A DNA stretch of 35,957 nucleotides from Chloroflexota bacterium (lineage in GTDB: Bacteria > Chloroflexota > UBA6077 > CF-72). Location: NCBI GenBank assembly GCA_019247515.1, contig JAFAOS010000315.1:1-35957 (forward strand). Direction: 5' to 3'. Made by a program: the position numbers and the translations under genes. Positions within the stretch are counted from its first letter, which is position 1. Each line of letters starts with the position of its first letter. This document shows positions 1 to 9,473 of the stretch, one piece after another. The notes under the pieces are model-generated. The model worked only from the letters and a program-made list of their open reading frames with translations, was not told the DNA's origin and searched no databases.

Positions 1-367
1 TGATGCCGGTCACCACTTCGTCCGACTGAAGCAGCGGCGTGCCATCGGGGAGAGACTGCGGCGTCGACACCGTCTGCACCTGGCCCGTCGCCAGATCGAC
101 GGTCTGCACGACGATCGGTATCGCGACCGCGCCGTTTACTGGGTTGCCAGCGCTGTCCAGCTCGGTCGTGGACACCTCCGGCACGTCGTTCGTCGTGGGG
201 ACGGCGCCAGCTTCGACGCCGATCAGCTGGACCGACGAGCCAGACTGCTGGGCCAGGATGGTCGAGGCAACTGATCCACTCAACGCGATCGCAGTGGTGG
301 CGAGCGCAACGCCGCCACTGAGCGCCAGGCGGAGGGCCCGGCGGCGGGTAACCGAAAAAGTTGTCAT
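1..367 (-). CDS. Exported protein of unknown function with Tat-like signal peptide (3' end outside window)
   Basis: The first 122 residues are visible and the gene continues past the left edge. The N terminus carries a twin-arginine-like n-region (VTRRRALRLAL, residues 6-16) followed by a hydrophobic stretch to about residue 39 and a plausible cleavage region ending near LAQQ (about residue 42), so Tat-dependent export is likely. The mature part is Thr/Val/Asp-rich and of low complexity, and I recognise no domain. The ATG at 367 is preceded by a GGGAG-like ribosome binding site about 12 bases away. It starts 21 bp after the stop of the oxidase gene and is probably co-transcribed with it. Function is unknown; a scaffold or partner of the oxidase is inference only. 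Confidence 0.8.
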   Translation of the reverse strand, partial: MTTFSVTRRRALRLALSGGVALATTAIALSGSVASTILAQQSGSSVQLIGVEAGAVPTTNDVPEVSTTELDSAGNPVNGAVAIPIVVQTVDLATGQVQTVSTPQSLPDGTPLLQSDEVVTGI

Positions 368-388
368 CGCGTGCTTTTCTCCCGCCAT

Positions 389-1813
389 TCAGGCCAGTTG
401 CACCCAGCGGGCGATCGACGGCGTGCCGGCCGTATCGGTCACGAACAGCATGTAGTAGCCGGAGGGCGCGAGGTTCAGATTGCTTGTCACCGCTGCGGTA
501 ATGGATGTCGCCGTCCGGGACCCGATTGGGGCATCCACGAGACGCTGCTCCGTATCGCAAGAATGGGTGTTGGCTGAGGGCCGGATCAGACTGACCCATG
601 CGATGCTCCCCGCTTGCGGGGTCTGAATCGTCATCGTGCCGCCATGCTTGACGGAGGTCGGTGCGCTCTGAATGACTGGGCGTGCGCGGGTCATATACGA
701 CGGGCTGTAGATCTCCAGCCGCAGCTCGTCGCTCCCCCGACTCGGGTTGCCGCCGGCCGTGAGCACGCGCCCGTCGGGCAGAAGCATCGCTATCGAGTGG
801 TAGACGCGCGGCACGCTCGGCGTCTCGACGGTCGTCCACGTATTGGTGGCCGGGTTATAGATTTCGGCGGGCAGCACCGACGTCGTCACGTCCTCGCTCA
901 TCTGGCTGCCGTTGCACACGAACACCGTGCGATCGGGCAGCAGCACGGCGCCCAGGTGCATGCGCGCGTACTGGAGCGATGGAGCGCTCGCATACGCGGG
1001 GTTGGCGGCGGTGAAATCGACAATCGCGACACGGTTGACGGCCATGCCGTTGCTGCCGCCGCCGCCGAGGACCATTACACGCTGTGCCTGGGCCGGTGGG
1101 AGCAGCACGGTAGTGGCCTGATCGCTGGCGTCGGCGTTGGCCAACCCAGGCACCGGTGTCTCCGCAATCGGCTGTGAGAAGGAACCGGGCAGCGTGAGCG
1201 TCCGCGGCGACACCCCGTTGTTGCCTCCCATGCACGCGCCGCTGAAGAACAGCCGCCCATCCGCCAGCAGCACGACCTGCGCATAGTCGGGGAAGTCGCT
1301 GGTAATCGGGAACGCGTTCCAGCCGTTCTTGTAGGTCGGGGAATAGATTTCGGGCTGCCGGACGTCCTGGCCGTTGGCGCCGTTGCCACCCAGGGCAAAG
1401 ATACGGCCGCTACCCAACGTCAGCAGCGTCGGATACCAGCGACCATTGTGCATCGAAGGCTTGAACGTCCATTGCTGCGTGCTGGGATTGAAAAAGAACG
1501 CCGTGGACAGGCCATAGAACGGGTCGTACTGGAGGGTGCCTCCAACGACCATGAGCTGACCGTCAGGCCGGAAGGATTGGCCGGCGCAGAACAGATCGGG
1601 CGGGTGACCCGACGGGCTGGACGGCACGGTAGGGCGGGAGAACGTGCCCGCGTTCACGTCCCAGACCGCATCGCCCTGGCTGAGCGCCTGATCGCTCCTG
1701 TTCGAGGGGTCGTTGCCGGAGCCGGCGAAAAAAAGGACCTTGCCCGTGTGCATCAGCGCCGCGTGGATTGGCAAGATCGGAGCTTGGTACGACAAGACTT
1801 GCCACGTACCCAT
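389..1813 (-). CDS. Galactose oxidase / glyoxal oxidase-like copper radical oxidase
   Basis: A 474-residue protein of Kelch repeats (blade ends such as VVGGT, ALGGN, VLGGGG, TAGGN) followed from about residue 376 by the C-terminal Ig-like domain (DUF1929) of the galactose oxidase family. All residues needed for the copper radical site can be placed by family alignment: Cys76 (FCAG) and Tyr127 (RWYPT) for the thioether cofactor, Tyr338-His339 (VYHS) and His417 (THSCDTEQR) as copper ligands. Family members oxidise primary alcohols or aldehydes to the next oxidation state with O2, giving H2O2; RWYPT resembles the glyoxal oxidase branch. An in-frame TGA lies just upstream of the ATG at 1813, with a GAGGT ribosome binding site, so this start is firm. 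The protein therefore has no signal peptide, which is odd for a normally extracellular family. Substrate cannot be told from sequence. Confidence 0.9.
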   Translation of the reverse strand: MGTWQVLSYQAPILPIHAALMHTGKVLFFAGSGNDPSNRSDQALSQGDAVWDVNAGTFSRPTVPSSPSGHPPDLFCAGQSFRPDGQLMVVGGTLQYDPFYGLSTAFFFNPSTQQWTFKPSMHNGRWYPTLLTLGSGRIFALGGNGANGQDVRQPEIYSPTYKNGWNAFPITSDFPDYAQVVLLADGRLFFSGACMGGNNGVSPRTLTLPGSFSQPIAETPVPGLANADASDQATTVLLPPAQAQRVMVLGGGGSNGMAVNRVAIVDFTAANPAYASAPSLQYARMHLGAVLLPDRTVFVCNGSQMSEDVTTSVLPAEIYNPATNTWTTVETPSVPRVYHSIAMLLPDGRVLTAGGNPSRGSDELRLEIYSPSYMTRARPVIQSAPTSVKHGGTMTIQTPQAGSIAWVSLIRPSANTHSCDTEQRLVDAPIGSRTATSITAAVTSNLNLAPSGYYMLFVTDTAGTPSIARWVQLA

Positions 1814-1879
1814 CGTGAGACCTCATCGAGCGGGTGGCGATAACGCCCTACCCTGCCCGCCTCCATCCCCAGTGCAGAT

Positions 1880-2055
1880 CAAAAAACTCTATCGCCGTCG
1901 CCCCGACTGCTGCAACCCGCTTGAGCGCTGCGGATATGGCAAGAAGATCCTCACGCGCCTCCGGTCAGAAGTTCAGCCATGCCGAGATGGCCGCTCTCGC
2001 CTTCGAGCCCAACGCAATCTGCCCGCAGTGGAATCACACAATCAGACCGCACACG
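1880..2055 (+). pseudogene. Degraded C-terminal remnant of an ISAzo13-type (Rhodopirellula-type DDE) transposase
   Basis: Between the oxidase and the membrane-protein pair, one plus-strand frame reads KFSHAEMAALAF followed by CPQWNHTIRP (about 1966-2049). This matches the usual ending of ISAzo13-family transposases, where a VS-x2-EM-x2-L motif is followed by an H-x2-WNYTI-P terminus. A short Ala/Thr-rich stretch just before it could be the preceding segment. There is no catalytic region, no credible start and I found no terminal repeats, so this is a relic. The identification rests on motif memory over about 30 residues. The rest of the 1814-2128 gap shows nothing else I can name. Confidence 0.4.
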
Positions 2056-2128
2056 GTCATTCAGCCGCGGCCAGCGGTTCGACTTTCGCGCACAAGAGCA
2101 GCAGAACTCGCCGCTGCACATCTTTCGA

Positions 2129-2584
2129 TTAGCGCTGCGGCAGGAGGCCTGACAGTCTTTCGCGCAGGATCGTGGCGCCGATGATGCCCGCCAGGATCGC
2201 GTAGGCGATCGTGAAGCCCAGGTCGAGCAGCAAATCCGGCATCTGGGCGGTGCGCGAGGTCTGGACGTAGACCAGCTCCCAGCGGGCGCCGGTGGCGATG
2301 ACGCCGGTGAGCACGGCGGCGGCTACGGCATACGAGACGCCGCGGGTGCTCCACAAGGCAGCCACCAGCGCCAGCACGATGCCCTCGGCCAGCGCGAACA
2401 GCAGCGAGCTGGCGACCAGCAACTGCGAGCCAGCCGGCTCCAGCGTGATCAGCCAGCCAATCCCGACGATCAGCAGCGCGCCCATGATGACCGCCCACCA
2501 GGCGCCACGCCCCGTGCGCCGCGCAAGCGGAGGTTTTGGCGCGCTGGAATGCGCCCGATCGGAGCGAGGACGTGACCTGGACAT
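2129..2584 (-). CDS. Small multi-pass membrane protein, copy A of a tandem pair
   Basis: About 151 residues from the ATG at 2584 (a GTG at 2596 would add four). A basic Arg/Ser-rich N terminus of about 30 residues is followed by four hydrophobic segments. The first follows a GRGAW motif; the second contains ALAEGIVLALVAALWS; the third and fourth flank a short ARWELVYVQT linker. The C terminus ends in GATILRERLSGLLPQR. I do not recognise a named family. It is clearly homologous to the gene immediately upstream (2619-3086): GRGAW, AEG-x-VLA, WS-x-RGV, AVLT, RWEL and GATILRERL are shared in register. The 34 bp between that gene and this ATG contain a short palindrome, CGGTGG-A-CCACCG (2586-2598), just before the ATG. 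Function unknown; the fold suggests a small integral membrane protein, perhaps acting as a dimer with its paralogue. Confidence 0.75.
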   Translation of the reverse strand: MSRSRPRSDRAHSSAPKPPLARRTGRGAWWAVIMGALLIVGIGWLITLEPAGSQLLVASSLLFALAEGIVLALVAALWSTRGVSYAVAAAVLTGVIATGARWELVYVQTSRTAQMPDLLLDLGFTIAYAILAGIIGATILRERLSGLLPQR

Positions 2585-2618
2585 GCGGTGGACCACCGTA
2601 GTATGTCGCGTCGCGGCA

Positions 2619-3086
2619 CTAACGCCGAGGTAACAGCCGCGTCAGCCGCTCGCGCAGGATCGTCGCGCCGGCCAGTCCCGCGAAGACGGCCCAGGCCAGG
2701 TTGGCCGCGAGGTCCTCGACGAGATCCAGGCTCTGGGGCGTCTGCCCGGTGCGCAAGGTGGCCAGCTCCCAGCGACCGGGCGTTGCCAGCAGGGCGGTCA
2801 GGACCGCCATGCCGATGGCGATCGGGACCCCGCGCGGGCTCCAGATCGCGGCGACGAACGCCAGGACGACCCCCTCGGCGATGGTCATGACCAGCGACGC
2901 GACGACGAAGATCTCGGGAGTGGCCTGTTCGAGTGACGCCGCCCAGGCGAGCGCCACGATAATGGTCGCGCCGAAAATGGGCGCCAGCCACGCGCCACGG
3001 CCGAGCTTCGGCGTCTGGCGGCTCGACCTCGCCGGGGTCCGCTGACGCGCCGCGCCGTTGCGTCGGGACTGTGAGGCGCGGGCCAT
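2619..3086 (-). CDS. Small multi-pass membrane protein, copy B of a tandem pair
   Basis: 155 residues from the ATG at 3086. It has the same plan as its downstream neighbour: an Arg/Gln-rich basic N terminus (about 30 residues), GRGAWLAPIFGATIIVALAW as first membrane segment, then AEGVVLAFVAAIWSPRGV, AVLTALLATPGRWEL and a C-terminal GATILRERLTRLLPRR. By eye roughly half the residues of the last 125 are identical to copy A, so this is a tandem duplication followed by divergence. Both basic N termini would face the cytoplasm. No catalytic motif is visible and I recognise no family. It is the first gene of the pair; about 100 bp separate it from the AceE-like gene, so it could be a separate transcript or the tail of that one. 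Confidence 0.75.
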   Translation of the reverse strand: MARASQSRRNGAARQRTPARSSRQTPKLGRGAWLAPIFGATIIVALAWAASLEQATPEIFVVASLVMTIAEGVVLAFVAAIWSPRGVPIAIGMAVLTALLATPGRWELATLRTGQTPQSLDLVEDLAANLAWAVFAGLAGATILRERLTRLLPRR

Positions 3087-3188
3087 CGGCGCTCACAGTA
3101 CCGCGCGCGACACGGCGCCGGCGCGTGGACCAGATCGACCACCGAGAGTAGCCCCGCGACCGACCAGACGAACGCCCGGGCGTGAACG

Positions 3189-5579
3189 CTAGCGGCCGAC
3201 GGCGATCAGCGCGGCGTTGACGATGTGGCCGCTGTCGATGCCCGCGTAGTTGTAGAGATCAGCGCGGGCGCCGCTCTGGCCGAAGCGATCGACGCCCAGC
3301 GGCACCGTGCGCCGACCCAGGATCGAGCCGAGGAAGGCGAGCGAGTGGCTGGCGCCGTCGAGGACGGTCACGAGCGGCGCGCCCTGCTCGGCTGGCCCGC
3401 TCACGAGGGCTTCGACGTGGCTGCCGCCCGGTGGCAACGTCGCCGAGCGGATCGCCGAGAGCCGCGAAGTTTGCCAGTCGGCATACAGGCGGTCGGCGCT
3501 GGTGATGTTCAGCACACTGGTCGCCACACCTTCGTCGCTCAGCTCCGCGGCGGCATCTATGACGTCGGGGATGATCGGTCCGCAGGCGGCCAGCACGACG
3601 TGCGGAGCGCCGGCAGCGGCGAGGGCCGCGTCGGGCTCCAGCAAGCGGTACCCGCCCAGCAAGACGTGCTCGCGCAGGACGTCCTCACCCATCCGCTCGA
3701 GCGCGGTGTCGAATGCCGCTTGCGGCACGGCGCGCGTGCTCAGCCGAAGATACGTGCTCACGCCGTCCGTGCGGTCGAGGCACTGGCGCAGCCCTTCGAG
3801 GAGCGCCCACTCGGTCTCGCGCGCGAAACACGGCTCGTACAGCCGCACGTTCGGGATCTCCAGGCCGATAGACGCGGTAATCGAGCTCTGGTGGGCGCCA
3901 CCTTCGGGACTCAGCGTCACCCCGGCCGGCGTACCCGCGAACACGAAGCGCGAGCCCGAATACGCGCTGTAAATCAGCGCGTCCAGGCCGCGGCACACGA
4001 ACGGGTCATACACGGTCCCGATGGGCAGCAGCATCTCGCCGTTCAGCTCGTGGCTGAGTCCCAGCTGGCCGAGCAGCATGAACAGGTTCATCTCGCTGAT
4101 GCCCAGCTCGATGTGCTGGCCGCCTGGCCCGGGCTCCCACCGCAGCAAGCGCGGAACGGCGGTCGGCGGGGCCTGCCACGGGTTCTCGGCCCACACGCCG
4201 GTGCGATTCACCCAGCCGCCCAGGTTGGTCGAGATGGTGACGTCCGGGCTGGCGGTGACGATACGCTCGGCCAGCGGTCCGCCCCGGCGCGCCAGCTCGA
4301 CGAGCGCGTTGCCGAAGACCTCCTGTGTCGAAATGCTGGCAGGCACACGGCTTGGCAACGAGTCCGGCACATCCGAGACGCGCACGGACGGAGCGTCCTG
4401 GCCTGGCCGCGCACCGCGCGGGTACAGGCGCGCGGCGGTTTCGCGGCAGAGCACGCCTTCGGCTGAATCGGGCGCGAAGCACGCCCACTCGTCGTCGGCG
4501 GGCACGCACAGGTCGCGACGCAATGTGTCGATCTGCTCCTGAGTCAAAAGCGCGGAGTGGTTCAGCGGGTCGCCGGCAAAGGGCAGTCCCCAACCCTTCA
4601 TCGTGTAAGCGAAGAGCACCGTGGGCTGACCGGGGCTGGCGTCGGCCTTTTCGAACTCGCCGAGCAGCTCGGCCAGGTCGTGGCCGCCCAGGTCGCCGAG
4701 CAGTCTTGGCAGGTCCGCGTCCGGGGTATCGGCAACCGCGCGAGCGACATCGGCCTGCTGATCGGCGGGCGCGCCGTCGATCAGTCGCTCGCGCGCGGCA
4801 TCGCCGGCCAGGCGCACCAGGTCCTGGTACTCCTCGTTGAGCATGTCGTCGATGCGCTGCCGCAGCGCCGCGCCGCCCGGCCTGTCGAAAGCAGCCTGCA
4901 GCTTGCGGCCGTATTTCGCCTCGATGACCTGCCAGCCAATGCCGCGGAACAGGGCTTCCATTTCCTGGACCTTGATGCCCGGGATCACGCGGTCCAGGCT
5001 CTGACGGTTCAGGTCGACGATCCACAGCACGTTGCCGAGGCGCGTACCGCGGATCGTCTCGTCGCTGATGGCTTCCCAGACGTTGCCTTCGTCCAGCTCG
5101 GCGTCGCCGATGACGGCCACGAATCGTCGCGACGGGTTCGCCTGGTCCGGACGGAAGTGTGTCGCCGCGTACCGATCGGCCAGCGCGGCGAACAGCGGCG
5201 CGGCCGCGCCGAGACCGACTGACCCGGTGCTGAAGTCGACCGGATCGGGGTCTTTCGTGCGACTCGGATAGGCCTGGAGGCCGCCGAACTCGCGCAAGGC
5301 GGTGAGATAGCGGCGTTCCAGGTTGCCCAGCAGGTACTGAATGGCATGGAACACCGGGCTGGCGTGCGGCTTGACGCTCACGCGGTCGCCCGGGCGCAGC
5401 CAGCCGCCGAAGTACAGCGCGGTCAGGATGCTCACCACCGACGCGCTACTGGCCTGGTGGCCGCCCACCTTGACCGTATCCGCGTTCGGGCGGACGTGGT
5501 TGGCTTCGTGCACCATGCGCGTGGCCAGCCACAGGACGCGCTGCTGAATGTGATCGAGCGTTGCCAGCTGCGCGGTCAT
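3189..5579 (-). CDS. AceE-like (homodimeric 2-oxoacid dehydrogenase E1 / transketolase superfamily) thiamine diphosphate enzyme
   Basis: 796 residues from the ATG at 5579; the frame stays open upstream but would run into the preceding gene, and MTAQLATLDHIQQRVLWLAT begins the conserved domain. The thiamine diphosphate/Mg motif is GDAELDEGN (158-166) with NRQSLD about 30 residues on (Asn191). KPHASPVFHAIQY (70-82) and STGSVGLG (118-124) match the cofactor-binding N-terminal domain of AceE-type E1. The LFAYTMKGWG segment and a second, pyrimidine-binding half containing ELGISEMNLF and LSPEGGAHQS complete the single-chain layout. Family members decarboxylate a 2-oxoacid and reductively acylate a lipoyl E2; E. 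coli AceE is somewhat longer. No E2 or E3 gene lies in this window, so pyruvate as substrate is a guess and a transketolase-like role is possible. It starts 20 bp after the decarboxylase-like gene. Confidence 0.8.
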   Translation of the reverse strand: MTAQLATLDHIQQRVLWLATRMVHEANHVRPNADTVKVGGHQASSASVVSILTALYFGGWLRPGDRVSVKPHASPVFHAIQYLLGNLERRYLTALREFGGLQAYPSRTKDPDPVDFSTGSVGLGAAAPLFAALADRYAATHFRPDQANPSRRFVAVIGDAELDEGNVWEAISDETIRGTRLGNVLWIVDLNRQSLDRVIPGIKVQEMEALFRGIGWQVIEAKYGRKLQAAFDRPGGAALRQRIDDMLNEEYQDLVRLAGDAARERLIDGAPADQQADVARAVADTPDADLPRLLGDLGGHDLAELLGEFEKADASPGQPTVLFAYTMKGWGLPFAGDPLNHSALLTQEQIDTLRRDLCVPADDEWACFAPDSAEGVLCRETAARLYPRGARPGQDAPSVRVSDVPDSLPSRVPASISTQEVFGNALVELARRGGPLAERIVTASPDVTISTNLGGWVNRTGVWAENPWQAPPTAVPRLLRWEPGPGGQHIELGISEMNLFMLLGQLGLSHELNGEMLLPIGTVYDPFVCRGLDALIYSAYSGSRFVFAGTPAGVTLSPEGGAHQSSITASIGLEIPNVRLYEPCFARETEWALLEGLRQCLDRTDGVSTYLRLSTRAVPQAAFDTALERMGEDVLREHVLLGGYRLLEPDAALAAAGAPHVVLAACGPIIPDVIDAAAELSDEGVATSVLNITSADRLYADWQTSRLSAIRSATLPPGGSHVEALVSGPAEQGAPLVTVLDGASHSLAFLGSILGRRTVPLGVDRFGQSGARADLYNYAGIDSGHIVNAALIAVGR

Positions 5580-5599
5580 GTTGCTCAGAAACGGGTGTT

Positions 5600-6571
5600 T
5601 TACAGCTTCAGCAAGGCGCGGGCGTTGGCGTTGAACATCTTCTCTTTGTCGGTGCTCGAGACCGGCAGCGTGGCCATCCACTGCATGCCCGGCAGATTGT
5701 CGACGTACGGCCAGTCCACCGAAAAGAGGATGCGATCGATGCCCAGCTCCAGCAGGGCGCACATCAGGGCGGGCGTCGAGAAGTGCCCGCTGGTGGTGAT
5801 CCAGAAGTGCTCCGCGAAGATCCTCTTGAACGGGATCGGCTTGCCGCCTGGCCGATTCAGCGACTCGTCGATGCGATCCACCAGGAACGGAATGCCTTCG
5901 CCCATGTGCCCGACGATGATCTTCAAATTGGGGTAGGCGTCGAACAGGCCGCTGAGGATCATGCGCACGACCTGGTTCGCGGTGTCGATCGTGAAGCCCC
6001 AGGCGGCGCTGGCCAGGCCGGGGTAGTCCGCCAGGTAGTCGGCGTAGTAGGCCTGCTGGACCGCGGGGTGCGGCGGGCCGGGGTGGATGTAAATCGGCAC
6101 GTCGAGGTACTGGGCGCGCTCGTAGATCGGCCAGAACTTCTGGAGGTCGTGGAATTCCTCGTGGCTGCGGCCGTGGATCATCGCGCCCTTGAAGCCAAGG
6201 CGCGTGACGGTGCGCTCGAGCTCGTCGGCGGCCGCCTTGGGGTCTGGGGTGGGCAGGCCGGCAAACGCGGCGAAGCGGTCGGGGTTGCGATCGACGGCGT
6301 CGTGGAGGCGGTCGTTGGCTTGCGTGGCGAGGGTTCGGGCTTCGCTCGCATCCAGTTGCTGCATGGGCGACGGGGCGTGGGAGATGACCTGGAAGTCGAT
6401 GCCGGCGGCGTCCATCTCGCCGAGGCGGACCTCGCCGAGGTCATTGAGTTTGTTTTGCAAACCTGCCATGCGGCCCATGGGACGGCTGGCGGCGCGGGCC
6501 ATCACGGCCGGGTCGGCGTAGTGCTCCTCGAGCGCAATCACATACGGCTTTGCCGTCTCAGAGCTCGGCAT
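5600..6571 (-). CDS. Amidohydrolase-family decarboxylase (gamma-resorcylate / 2,3-dihydroxybenzoate decarboxylase type)
   Basis: 323 residues, full length for the Amidohydrolase_2 (ACMSD-like) decarboxylases. The metal and catalytic residues of gamma-resorcylate decarboxylase have matches at closely similar spacing: Glu15/Glu16-His17 (ALEEHY), His163 (YIHPGPP), His222 (GHMGEGIPF) and Asp286 (FSVDWPY). Known members remove CO2 from hydroxybenzoates or aminocarboxymuconate semialdehyde in a single TIM-barrel domain and act in the cytosol. The exact substrate is not readable; other amidohydrolases with the same fold include hydrolases. It is the first gene of a two-gene run with the AceE-like enzyme (20 bp gap). 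No Shine-Dalgarno is visible; a TAnnnT element lies 7 bases before the ATG (6579-6584). Confidence 0.85.
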   Translation of the reverse strand: MPSSETAKPYVIALEEHYADPAVMARAASRPMGRMAGLQNKLNDLGEVRLGEMDAAGIDFQVISHAPSPMQQLDASEARTLATQANDRLHDAVDRNPDRFAAFAGLPTPDPKAAADELERTVTRLGFKGAMIHGRSHEEFHDLQKFWPIYERAQYLDVPIYIHPGPPHPAVQQAYYADYLADYPGLASAAWGFTIDTANQVVRMILSGLFDAYPNLKIIVGHMGEGIPFLVDRIDESLNRPGGKPIPFKRIFAEHFWITTSGHFSTPALMCALLELGIDRILFSVDWPYVDNLPGMQWMATLPVSSTDKEKMFNANARALLKL

Positions 6572-6859
6572 AGCCAGGAGCGTACAACGTGCCGCGGGCC
6601 GAGCTTGGACCCAGCATCGGCCGTGTCGACGGGTAGGGGAGACCCCTACGACCCCCAGAGGTGGGTATGAGCGGGCGCCGCGCCGAGGACGTCAGGGCCC
6701 CGAGGAGTCCCCGGATGGCGAAGCAAGGCCGTTCCCCCTGTGGGGTAGTCACTACTGATGATCGGTGGAGATTTCGTCGGAGGATGGCTGGGGTGGCGCG
6801 TCACCTTCGCTACGGGTGAGCCCAGGGATAGACGCACTGTCCCCTTCGGGCCGGCCTGG
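6572..6859. other. Intergenic region with a GTAGGGG-AGA-CCCCTAC hairpin
   Basis: These 288 bp separate typA from the decarboxylase-like gene, both on the minus strand. I see no convincing gene. The clearest structure is a perfect inverted repeat at 6633-6649: a 7-bp stem GTAGGGG/CCCCTAC around a 3-base AGA loop. A looser CCCCCTGTGGGG stretch lies near 6730. The region must hold any terminator for typA and the promoter for the decarboxylase operon; a TACGCT -10-like element at 6579-6584 sits 7 bases before that ATG. Confidence 0.4.
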
Positions 6860-8719
<1,860 letters not shown>

Positions 8720-8725
8720 GGGACG

Positions 8726-8731
8726 GTTATA
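8726..8731 (-). promoter_or_regulatory. Candidate -10 element for typA (leaderless)
   Basis: TATAAC on the minus strand ends 6 bases before the GTG at 8719, placing the predicted transcript start at or next to the start codon. No good -35 hexamer is visible 16-18 bases upstream. It argues for the shorter typA start. Confidence 0.4.
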
Positions 8732-8739
8732 GCGGAATT

Positions 8740-8757
8740 CTTCTCTTGAAAGAGAAG
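8740..8757. promoter_or_regulatory. Perfect inverted repeat upstream of typA (possible operator)
   Basis: CTTCTCTT-GA-AAGAGAAG is a perfect inverted repeat with 8-bp arms and a 2-base centre. It sits about 9 bp upstream of the TATAAC element, where a -35 box or operator would be. It is AT-rich against a GC-rich background, which makes a protein-binding site more likely than a terminator. Confidence 0.4.
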
Positions 8758-8783
8758 CAGAACCACGGTCATCCACTGGGGGT

Positions 8784-8796
8784 GTAGGGGTCCTAC
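8784..8796. other. Short inverted repeat over the regulator stop codon
   Basis: GTAGG-GGT-CCTAC forms a 5-bp stem around 3 bases and contains the stop codon of the GntR-Mop gene (8793-8795). Its core resembles the longer GTAGGGG-AGA-CCCCTAC hairpin at 6633-6649 at the other end of typA. It might attenuate readthrough into typA; too short to call a terminator. Confidence 0.25.
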
Positions 8797-9473
8797 GGGC
8801 CGAGGGTTAGCTCCGTGGCTTTGACGTACACCGACACTCCCCCGCCAACGGTGACCCCCAGGCGGTCGACCGACGTGCGCGTCACCGCGGCCACCACGCG
8901 CTGGCCGTCGCGCACGTCGATGGTGACCTCGGCCAACAGCTCGCCGGCGCGCACCGCGCTGACCCGACCCCGCAGTCGATTGCGCGCCGACAGCAGCGGC
9001 GCCTCCTGCTCGCCCAGGGTCTCGGGCAAGCGCGCGCCCGACACTGGCCGGCCGTGCGCCGCCAGCTCGGCCCGCACGGCTTCGGCAATCTCGTCCGGCT
9101 CGAGGCCAAGCGCCAGGCCGCGCACCGCCGTCTGGCGCGCCAGCATGCGCAGCCGCTCCATGCGCGTGCGCTGCAAGGCGGGCTGATCGAGGCGTTCGCG
9201 CGTGGCGATTTCCGAGCCCCCGCCGGCGCGGGCGGTGATCGTGCCTTCGCGCGAGAGGTCGGCATAGGCGCGCCCCACGGTGTTGGGCGACAGGCCCAGC
9301 TTGCGGGCGAGGTCGCGCACCGACGGCAGGTGGTCGCCGGGCTGGAGCGTCCCATCGGCGACGCCCATGCGAATGCGACGCTCGATCTGGATGTACACCG
9401 GCGCCGGATCGTCCTGATGCAGGGTCCGCAACGACTCGATCAGCGCGTCGGCGACGATGGTTTCCTCGGTCAT
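8793..9473 (-). CDS. GntR-family regulator fused to a C-terminal Mop (TOBE) domain
   Basis: 226 residues. Residues 23-90 are a GntR winged helix: PVYIQIERRIRMGV, then PGDHLPSVRDLARKLGLSPNTVGRAYADL and a wing ending near GSEIATR. Residues about 95-145 form a short helical linker of the YtrA type. Residues 160-226 are a single Mop domain: LSARNRLRGRVSAVRAG, VTRTSVDRLG and the closing VKATELTLG match the molybdate/tungstate-binding repeat of ModE and Mop proteins. The likely role is a transcription factor whose DNA binding responds to an oxyanion, by analogy with ModE, but this domain pairing is unusual and the ligand is inference. The start codon overlaps the udgX stop (ATGA), so the two are translationally coupled. 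No molybdate transporter or molybdoenzyme gene lies in the window. Confidence 0.85.
   Translation of the reverse strand: MTEETIVADALIESLRTLHQDDPAPVYIQIERRIRMGVADGTLQPGDHLPSVRDLARKLGLSPNTVGRAYADLSREGTITARAGGGSEIATRERLDQPALQRTRMERLRMLARQTAVRGLALGLEPDEIAEAVRAELAAHGRPVSGARLPETLGEQEAPLLSARNRLRGRVSAVRAGELLAEVTIDVRDGQRVVAAVTRTSVDRLGVTVGGGVSVYVKATELTLGP

Noticed and set aside
1308-1320. Palindrome GGAACGCGTTCC
   Set aside because: It lies inside the oxidase coding region and is explained by codon content; not near any promoter.
5580-5762. Longer start for the AceE-like gene
   Set aside because: It would overlap the amidohydrolase gene and adds a low-complexity Arg/His stretch unlike the family.
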